Positions 1 to 5,847 of a stretch of DNA of 32,528 bases are shown piece by piece. The DNA comes from Yes71-27 sp040758635 (GTDB taxonomy: Bacteria; Bacillota; Desulfotomaculia; Desulfotomaculales; Ammonificaceae): the NCBI GenBank assembly GCA_040758635.1, contig JBFLVI010000027.1, forward strand, positions 1 to 32,528, in the 5' to 3' direction. A program made the position numbers and the translations under genes. Each line of letters opens with the position of its first letter. The stretch's first letter is position 1. Below the pieces are notes generated by a model. That model saw only the letters and a list, made by a program, of their open reading frames with translations. It made no database searches and was not told where the DNA came from.

Positions 1-51
1 TGCCAAGACGATTTGCATCTTTTCTTCGGCTGTCCACTGACGCTTCGGCAT
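1..51 (-). CDS. IS3-family transposase OrfA, N-terminal 17 residues
   Basis: The minus strand from 51 encodes MPKRQWTAEEKMQIVLA, then runs off the window. This is the usual start of the IS3/IS150 OrfA helix-turn-helix protein, which binds the element ends and is normally joined to OrfB, the DDE transposase, by programmed frameshifting. The ATG at 51-49 is preceded at proper distance by AGGAGG on the minus strand (about 60-65). The fragment is too short for the usual gene finders, but the start signals and sequence fit well. It belongs to the element that interrupts the neighbouring methyltransferase gene. Confidence 0.7.
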   Translation of the reverse strand, partial: MPKRQWTAEEKMQIVLA

Positions 52-120
52 GGTTCTTTTCCTCCTTGTTTAGATCGCTCCCATTCTACCATGCCGTTTG
101 TCTGGTCTTCTATGGGGTCA
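1..120 (-). mobile_element. End of an IS3-family insertion sequence (partial)
   Basis: The left window edge holds the 5' end of an insertion sequence read on the minus strand. Its terminus appears to be TGACCCC at 120-114, because the methyltransferase reading frame loses family similarity exactly there. Inside are a GGAGG ribosome binding site and the start of an OrfA transposase. The rest of the element and the other insertion boundary lie outside the window, so the target duplication cannot be checked. Assignment to IS3 rests on the OrfA N-terminus only. Confidence 0.7.
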
Positions 121-942
121 GTATAACTGGAAACCTGAAGTTTTCGCGAATGTAATAATAGAGACAAAATTCTCCCGCCCAAAAACCTCATCCAGCAAAC
201 TCCTTACCAGATGTAGGTTCTCATCGTTAATCTGCACAAAGATGCTGCCGCTTTCGGCAAGCAGTTCCCGGCATAGAAGTAGCCTGTCTCTTAGATACGT
301 TAAGTAGGAATGAATCCCGAGTTTCCAGGTGTCGCGGTAGGCCTTGATCTGCTCGGGCTCGCGGGTGAGGTCCTCGTCCTTGTCTTTCACGTCGCGCCGG
401 TCGAGGCGGGGCTGGAAGTTGGAAGAATATTTGATGCCGTAGGGCGGGTCCATATAGATCATCTGCACCTTACCCGCCATGCCCTCTTTAATAAGCAGTG
501 AGTTCATCACCAGTAGGCTGTCGCCGAGGATCAGCCGGTTCGCCCAGTTTACGTCGTGCCGGTAGAACTCGATCTGCTTGTCGAGGGGCAGCTCCGGTTC
601 GGCAAACAGGGACATCTGGACCAGCTCCGGCCTCCGAGCTGCCTCGAGGATCGCCCTGGTGGATACGCGCTCGTGGATGTGCAGCGACACCACATCCACT
701 TCGAAAGCAGTGTGCTCCGCCTTCCCGGCCCAGATTAGCTGCGGGTCCAAATGAGGGTCGTAGGTGTACCGCCGCACCTTATGCTCCCGCGCCTCGTACG
801 TTGGTGCCGCCCCGGCCGGAGGGTTGTTCTTACGCCTCGCCTCCTCGTGGCGGTAATCATTAACTGGCTTTTCTTCTTTTCTTCTCACTCTGCGCGCCAC
901 CAGCCTCACCCCCCCCCGGCTAACTTCGCCAAACCTTGCCAT
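118..942 (-). pseudogene. Site-specific DNA methyltransferase (N6-adenine/N4-cytosine), truncated by IS
   Basis: The first 272 or so residues belong to a large beta-class DNA methyltransferase related to type III Mod enzymes. Visible are the NNPPAG block (39-44), YDPHLDPQLIWAGKAEH (61-77), the GDSLLVMNSL segment near 140 and the catalytic DPPY at 165-168. In beta-class enzymes the target-recognition region and the S-adenosylmethionine-binding FxGxG motif follow motif IV, so they are missing here. The frame ends in GFQLY and a TGA that is the first codon of the insertion sequence. A full-length member would be several hundred residues longer. The ATG at 942 follows an AGGA-type site. It is the last gene of a four-gene operon, 38 bases after the helicase gene, and may also have its own promoter. 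The product is very probably inactive. Confidence 0.85.
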
Positions 943-962
943 TTTTCCTGCCAGAGGAAGTC

Positions 963-992
963 ATTATAGTCCTCGTGGGCTTAGAGCTTCAA
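963..992 (-). promoter_or_regulatory. Possible internal promoter for the methyltransferase gene
   Basis: The minus strand has a perfect TATAAT (968-963) with TTGAAG 18 bases upstream (992-987), which overlaps the 3' end of the helicase gene. The methyltransferase start lies about 20 bases downstream. A private promoter would let the protective methylase be made independently of the rest of the operon. The -35 is only a four-of-six match. Confidence 0.35.
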
Positions 993-3900
993 ATCAATCG
1001 TATACCGGCACTCCGGGTATTTATCGCATCCTAAGAAGGGTCCCCTGCTGCTCATACGGTAGCGCATAAAGCCCTCTTTACATTGCGGACACTTGATTTT
1101 CAGCGCCATCACAGCGTCTTCGGCCACCTTGCGGGGCACATTGACCAATCCTTCACAACCGGTCTTATGGCGTCGTTCGCAACTGAGGAAGAAACCGTAC
1201 TTGCTGCTGCGCAGTAGAACTGACGCGCCACAAACCGGACACAAGGGTCCATGCATCAACGTCAAAATTTGTTTCTGTAGCTTCTCCCACAGGCCGCGCT
1301 TTTCACTCCGCTTCTCTTCCGCGCCGACAAGGTTCCCAACACCGAAGAACTGGTAAAGCTGCGCTACGGTTTCCCTCGTTCTGATCGAGAGCATGAATTC
1401 GGACGAGCCGCTGTGCGAGAGGATATTAAGGCTGCCAAGCCAGCAGACCTTGTCGTCAATGAAAGCAGCCTTTTCGTGAAGTTTCTTGCGGTAGATTAGC
1501 TTTACACCTGCTTCTTCGAGGTACTTTTGCAAAGACGCAAGCTCGCTGTCTTTCTCCTGCTCTGCAGTTGGCCTGGTTACGACGTAGAGGCCCACGCCCT
1601 TATCAACGAGATAGCGGAATAGGTCCATTAGCCCGGCCATCCGCTTACGGGCGAGAAACGGGCTGAAGATGACTATCCTTCCCTCGGCTTGGCGAAGGTC
1701 TTTCACAAAGTGATCGTAGAAACGATTCTCGTTCCAAACCTTCCATTCTTCAGGTTCAGGCACTGGCTGGGGTGAACCGCGCTGGTTTATAATCAGTTTG
1801 TCGAAATAGGAAGGCAGGATGTCGCGGGAATCAACGGGTTTCCTTCGATAAGCAAAGTCGAGGACGAAAAAGGCGGCATCGGCCTTGCTAAGCTTTTGTC
1901 TGAAAAAGAGGTGGTTGGCCACGAGAATAAGCTTTCCTTTTGCCCTGGTAACCGCGACGTTGATCAGTTTGCTTGCCTCCGAGGCTGCCTGTCTCCTCTC
2001 CGGAAAGGAACCGCAGAGGGGCCTCCCGGGGCGCTGAAACGGCGGACCGTCCACGGCATCGAATATTATCAGGTCTTTCTCCCCGCCCTGGAATCTGTAC
2101 ACCGTCGCCGCCCGCACCTTCTCCGTTAACCCCATGTCTTTTAGGAGCTTGGCGATTAATTTTGCCTGCGCCGTATAAGGAGTGATAATTCCCACACTTC
2201 CGATACCGGCTTTAACTGCATACTCAGCCATTCTGCAACACAGCACCGCCTGATAAACGTTGAAGCGTGACCACGACCCCGGCGGTCTTGTGGACCAGGG
2301 GTTGACTTCCGAAGTGTCACAGAGAACCACTGGGAAGCCGGAGAAAGGTTCGTTTGCGGCAATTTCAGCAGTCTCAGCGACGGTCTTCTGGCCGGTCTCA
2401 AGCTCGCTGCCGTACATTTTGGCGTTTACAATTTCTGCGATTGTGGGGTGCATCCGGTGCTGCTTAGTAAGCTTGACGAGACGTTCATCCGCCAATCCTG
2501 AATCACAACTCTCAACAATGCCGGCCTGCTCAAAGAGATCCCTTTTCAACCATCTTTCCACTACGCTGCCTTCGGCAACGGCTATCGGCGGGAGCTGCCT
2601 GAAGTCTCCCGTGACCACGAACCTTTCCGCTGTAAGCCCTGCAGCGAGAAAGACCGCCGGAAGGGGCGCCATACTCGCCTCGTCAAGAACCATAGCCGCA
2701 TACTTACGATTGTAAAGAGCGGGATCGAGGTGAAGCTTGGACAGTGTTGCCCCAAGCACGAAGCAGTTCTCTAAGATTTCGCGGGGCAAGTTGTTTATCT
2801 GCATCTGAATAGTGCTAATTTCACGTTTCAGTTCCTGAAGCTTAATCTGCAATTTCTGAAGTTCTGCGTAGGCATCGGCACCATCCTTTAACCCGGCCCG
2901 CCGGGAAAGCTGCTCGATCTTCCCGGTAAGTTCCGTAAAGCTTCTTTGAAGAAAGGCCTTTTTCTCTTTAAGTTCTCCAAGGTGTGCCACTAACGCAGTT
3001 TCCCTTCCAAGGAGTTCCTGTTCTTTCTTTCGCTTTTCAGTGATTTGCCGCTCTATCCGTTCCGGATAAAGCCCGGTCAAAACACGGGTTAAAAACCCGG
3101 CTTTTTTGGCCTTTTCCAGTTGTTCCTCCAGCTGTTTTAAGCCCTCCCTGACGTCCTGCAGTTGCTCCTTTAATTCAGAAAATAAACCCTCGATTCTTGC
3201 AAGACCATCTTGTAGAGCATCCTCTTCCTGTGCCACCCGAGTCAGTCTCTCATCTAACTCAATAAGAACCGTAAGCTGGGCAAGCTGCCGCTCCAAATCT
3301 TTAACCTTTTCCTCAAGCGCTGCTTTTGCCCTAATCAGCGGTTCGGCTTTTCGCGCTACGATTTCATCCAGCGTCATCTTTTTTAACGTGGCGTCGTTCC
3401 GGCTCGGTGTCCCGTAGCGGACTACTTTGCCGTCTTCCAGTAAATTCTTATCAGAAAGCACTTCTGCAAGTTTTAATAACGCCTCGTCCACAGCCGCATT
3501 TGTGTGCGCCGTTAGAAGTACAACCTTGCCAACGCCAATAAAGCTGGCCATTATTGCGGCAATAGTTTTCGTCTTGCCCGTGCCGGGCGGACCCCAGATA
3601 AAGGTTACTTCCTGCGAAAGAGACCGCGAAAGAGCTTCCACCTGTTTGTAGTTCAACTCTCTTTTTGCCATAGCTTCTTGGACCGGTTTCACGTTCGTAA
3701 AGGTTGGCTCCATAAAACCAAAGAGCTTTAAGGCGTTCGGGGAATTAAAAGAGAGTTTCCCGGCACGCACCTCTTCAAGCCGGGTCTTCAGTTGCTCTAA
3801 GAGGAACCAGGGCGCCGTCTGGATGATCGCCTGGGGGACAAATGCTCCAAAATCCTTATCGAAGGCTAACGTGATCTCGTTTGGCCCTACAGAAACGACG

Positions 3901-4163
3901 TAGGCGGTAAATACTTCTGCTTCGATGATAACCTGGGCGGGGGAATCATCGGGTATTGCCAAATCAACGTCTATATAGAACCGGTACAGATACCGTCCGG
4001 AATAGCGGCCTACAAGCTCGCCGCTCTGCGCAAGAATCCTGTGGCCGCCCTGCCCTTCTTTGAGCGCCGCTATCTCTTTGCTGAGAGCTTCTTGAAATTC
4101 CGCGACCAGCTTGTCTATGTCGGGAGTTCCCTGCGTTGCCCGCCAGCCGATATACTCCGGCAC
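981..4163 (-). CDS. Superfamily I DNA2/NAM7-type helicase fused to PLD nuclease domain and topoisomerase zinc ribbons (Mokosh-II-like)
   Basis: This 1060-residue fusion has four parts. Residues 1-150 resemble the beta-rich N-domain seen in Upf1/SMUBP2-type helicases. The helicase core has Walker A GPPGTGKT (191-198), DEAS (494-497), TGDFRQLPP (518-526), KQHRMHP (567-573), RFQGGEKD (690-697) and VAVTRAK (736-742), with a long coiled coil (about 270-458) between Walker A and B. A phospholipase-D-like nuclease module carries one HxK(x)4D motif (H896, K898, D903, then N913). Two C4 zinc ribbons of the topoisomerase I type follow, with CPVC (975-978) and CPQC (1025-1028). Helicase plus PLD in one chain is the layout reported for type II Mokosh anti-phage protein MkoC; the zinc ribbons are an addition. 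The gene starts 4 bases after the WYL gene and is intact. A role in defence against foreign nucleic acid is inferred from family and context. Confidence 0.85.
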   Translation of the reverse strand: MPEYIGWRATQGTPDIDKLVAEFQEALSKEIAALKEGQGGHRILAQSGELVGRYSGRYLYRFYIDVDLAIPDDSPAQVIIEAEVFTAYVVSVGPNEITLAFDKDFGAFVPQAIIQTAPWFLLEQLKTRLEEVRAGKLSFNSPNALKLFGFMEPTFTNVKPVQEAMAKRELNYKQVEALSRSLSQEVTFIWGPPGTGKTKTIAAIMASFIGVGKVVLLTAHTNAAVDEALLKLAEVLSDKNLLEDGKVVRYGTPSRNDATLKKMTLDEIVARKAEPLIRAKAALEEKVKDLERQLAQLTVLIELDERLTRVAQEEDALQDGLARIEGLFSELKEQLQDVREGLKQLEEQLEKAKKAGFLTRVLTGLYPERIERQITEKRKKEQELLGRETALVAHLGELKEKKAFLQRSFTELTGKIEQLSRRAGLKDGADAYAELQKLQIKLQELKREISTIQMQINNLPREILENCFVLGATLSKLHLDPALYNRKYAAMVLDEASMAPLPAVFLAAGLTAERFVVTGDFRQLPPIAVAEGSVVERWLKRDLFEQAGIVESCDSGLADERLVKLTKQHRMHPTIAEIVNAKMYGSELETGQKTVAETAEIAANEPFSGFPVVLCDTSEVNPWSTRPPGSWSRFNVYQAVLCCRMAEYAVKAGIGSVGIITPYTAQAKLIAKLLKDMGLTEKVRAATVYRFQGGEKDLIIFDAVDGPPFQRPGRPLCGSFPERRQAASEASKLINVAVTRAKGKLILVANHLFFRQKLSKADAAFFVLDFAYRRKPVDSRDILPSYFDKLIINQRGSPQPVPEPEEWKVWNENRFYDHFVKDLRQAEGRIVIFSPFLARKRMAGLMDLFRYLVDKGVGLYVVTRPTAEQEKDSELASLQKYLEEAGVKLIYRKKLHEKAAFIDDKVCWLGSLNILSHSGSSEFMLSIRTRETVAQLYQFFGVGNLVGAEEKRSEKRGLWEKLQKQILTLMHGPLCPVCGASVLLRSSKYGFFLSCERRHKTGCEGLVNVPRKVAEDAVMALKIKCPQCKEGFMRYRMSSRGPFLGCDKYPECRYTIDLKL

Positions 4164-4167
4164 CGCC

Positions 4168-4728
4168 TCATCTCCTCACCCACTCGCCCGGCACAAAACT
4201 GGCGGGGATGAAATATGAACGGTCCGTGGGCATAGCCCCGCGCACCCGGTCGAGACGGAAGGTTCTCGTTGTTCTGCGATAGTAACAGTACGCCTCAAAA
4301 TAATTTGGGCCTAGCGCATAGATTTCCACGGCCCTTATCTTGCGCCCCGGTTCAAAAGGCTGCGGGGGGCTTCCCGTTTCGTAGTCAATGATCACTGCCC
4401 GGCGGGCCGAAAAACACTGGGCAAGAAGCCTTCTTACTTCCGGATAATCCTTCGCGGCGGGGAAGAAAGCGTACTCTTCAAATTCCGGTGAAAACCTGAG
4501 GGTGTCCAGAATGTTGCTCGCATCTCTATATATTGCCGAAGTTTCGGCCGTATCCCGAAGAACAGGACGTTCTCCTGCTCTTTCGGTTGTCGGTAGTGTA
4601 TCGGTTCCCTGGACAACCCCGGCATCATCCGAACAGGACCTTTTCCCCGCCCTGTTGAAGCAGGATACAATTATCAGTATGCCGACCACTATTATCGCGA
4701 TAATGATAAAACCCGACACTTTGGTCAC
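4168..4728 (-). CDS. Membrane-anchored WYL-domain protein
   Basis: This 186-residue protein has a strongly hydrophobic segment at residues 7-22, then a polar linker, then a C-terminal domain (about 106-172) that fits the WYL fold: RRAVIIDYE, a strand ending IRAVEIYAL, NYFEAYCYYRR and TFRLDRV. WYL domains bind ligands or nucleic acid and commonly regulate defence systems, usually with a helix-turn-helix, which is missing here. The segment IIVSC at 19-23 could also be a lipobox, so lipoprotein anchoring is an alternative. The start is uncertain: GTG at 4728 touches the AGGGG site, whereas GTG at 4719 sits at a better distance. The gene is 47 bases after the winged-helix gene and 4 bases before the helicase gene, so co-expression is likely. 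A role sensing a signal at the membrane is inference. Confidence 0.6.
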   Translation of the reverse strand: MTKVSGFIIIAIIVVGILIIVSCFNRAGKRSCSDDAGVVQGTDTLPTTERAGERPVLRDTAETSAIYRDASNILDTLRFSPEFEEYAFFPAAKDYPEVRRLLAQCFSARRAVIIDYETGSPPQPFEPGRKIRAVEIYALGPNYFEAYCYYRRTTRTFRLDRVRGAMPTDRSYFIPASFVPGEWVRR

Positions 4729-4775
4729 CCCTGGCAGCGTTTAACCAGCGCCCCCCTTAAGGCAAGCAACAACAA

Positions 4776-5363
4776 TTACCCGCGAGCAGTTTCCTGTAAC
4801 CGGATAAGTTCGCGCCGCCCCAATTCCGTAATTTCCCATATTCCCCGCGGTGAGTTACGCGCAAGTAATCCTTCCTGAACCATCCGGTAACGAGCCCATT
4901 GGGCAGCATTTCGCCACCGAATACTATCCCCGGCAGGTAAACTTTGGCGGTCGTACTCGGTCAGCACGCGCCTCATCTTTTCTTCAACCCTATCAAGGAC
5001 TTCCGGTACCAACCCGGAACCTCCGAGTTCAACTAATGCCTCGAGAATTGGGCGACGAAAGCTTCGTTCCGGTGTTCTCTCCCCGGGCGGAGGAACTGGA
5101 AGTGGACAGGGCTCCGGCGGAACGCCCTGCCTTTTCTCGAAGATTCGATCCAATTCTGTCCTGCAACCGTTAATTTTTTTCTTTATCGAGTTAATCTGTT
5201 TCACTTGCTTAAGTATCGCGTTTGCAGTTGTGAGATCGCCCCGCTGGAAAGCTACAGCTCCTTGTTTGCTCAGTTTTTCGATAAGTGTTTCCATTCGCCT
5301 AAGCAACTGCCCAAAGTAAGTCCCTATTTTCTCGAAAAGCTTGCTCAATTCATTATCATTCAT
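4776..5363 (-). CDS. Coiled-coil protein with Mrr N-terminal-type winged helix
   Basis: This protein of 195 residues has two halves. Residues 1-75 are charged and helical, with coiled-coil character. A proline-rich linker (81-95) leads to a winged-helix domain (about 102-188) that matches the N-terminal domain of Mrr-type restriction proteins: RRPILEALVELGG, a tryptophan/arginine stretch IRWRNAAQWARYRMV, GLLARNSPRGIWEIT and LGRREL. The Mrr endonuclease domain is absent, so the protein probably binds DNA rather than cutting it. It is the first gene of the operon with the WYL, helicase and methyltransferase genes, which suits an operon regulator or a specificity/adaptor subunit. An AGGAGG lies 13 bases before the ATG; a closer GAGG directly precedes it. 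Confidence 0.65.
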   Translation of the reverse strand: MNDNELSKLFEKIGTYFGQLLRRMETLIEKLSKQGAVAFQRGDLTTANAILKQVKQINSIKKKINGCRTELDRIFEKRQGVPPEPCPLPVPPPGERTPERSFRRPILEALVELGGSGLVPEVLDRVEEKMRRVLTEYDRQSLPAGDSIRWRNAAQWARYRMVQEGLLARNSPRGIWEITELGRRELIRLQETARG

Positions 5364-5417
5364 GCCTCTTTGCTGTCCTCCTTTCTGCTACCTAAAAAAT
5401 TAAAGATGCAACCGAGT

Positions 5418-5452
5418 GGTTAATTTCGCCAATCTTCGCCAGTTTTCCTGCC
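5418..5452 (-). repeat. Diverged copy of the methyltransferase start region
   Basis: This 35-base stretch matches 918-952, the ribosome binding site and first codons of the methyltransferase gene, at 29 of 35 positions without gaps. Read on the minus strand it would encode LAKIGEIN against MARFGEVS. The differences are conservative at protein level, which suggests an old gene copy rather than a chance match. The frame here starts with CTG and stops after 16 codons, so it is not a working gene. It lies about 55 bases upstream of the operon's first gene. Confidence 0.5.
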
Positions 5453-5523
5453 GGGCTCCTCTCTTGCACTAACGAGGTCGCGGGCCGGTTTTTTTCACTT
5501 GACAAACTTAACAAAGATGTTGA

Positions 5524-5754
5524 GTTCATGCAGCTAACTACGGCAGCAACCCTGCCGCTCTCGGCGCCAGGCTTCTCGCCGCCGTTGCCCAGATCCGGAC
5601 CGAGGGCGAAGCGGTGCTGAAACAGGAGATGCAAAGGTTCCTTCCCCGCCATGCTGCAGGGCTCTACGGGAAAGCATATCCGGTAATCACCAAAAGGGTC
5701 GCCGACCTTATCGAGGCAACCTCTCTGGAAAACAAAGGGGAGCGGAGAGCGTGA
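5524..5754 (+). pseudogene. 3' fragment of an unidentified gene
   Basis: The plus strand stays open for 76 codons and ends at TGA 5752-5754. The product is protein-like, with charged helices typical of a soluble domain: it begins near NYGSNPAALGARLLAAVAQI and ends LENKGERRA. An in-frame TGA at 5521 precedes it, and the first usable start codons lie well inside the helical part, so this reads as the C-terminal remnant of a larger gene. I do not recognise the family. The complementary strand also has an open frame here, but its product is cysteine- and proline-rich and looks like an antisense shadow. With the IS-broken methyltransferase, this fragment marks the region as rearranged. Confidence 0.45.
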
Positions 5755-5769
5755 GAACAAGCCAGGGGC

Positions 5770-5806
5770 TTGATTTTTTCCGGCGGCACGTTGAGAAAAA
5801 AATCAA
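5770..5806. terminator. A/T-rich inverted repeat between the gene remnant and clpB
   Basis: The arms TTGATTTTTT (5770-5779) and AAAAAATCAA (5797-5806) pair perfectly over 10 bp around a 17-base loop. It lies between a plus-strand gene end and the minus-strand clpB stop, where a bidirectional terminator is expected. A small hairpin GCTTC/GAAGC (5815-5827) is next to it on the clpB side. The stem is A/T-rich, so strength is doubtful. Confidence 0.3.
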
Positions 5807-5847
5807 TGTGGTCCGCTTCTCTGAAGCTCTTTGACACAGGCGCGCGG

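Noticed and set aside
5392..5760. 122-codon minus-strand frame across the gene-remnant region
   Set aside because: The product is Cys/Pro-rich and irregular; the plus-strand frame is more protein-like. Only its last 16 codons resemble the methyltransferase start, reported separately.
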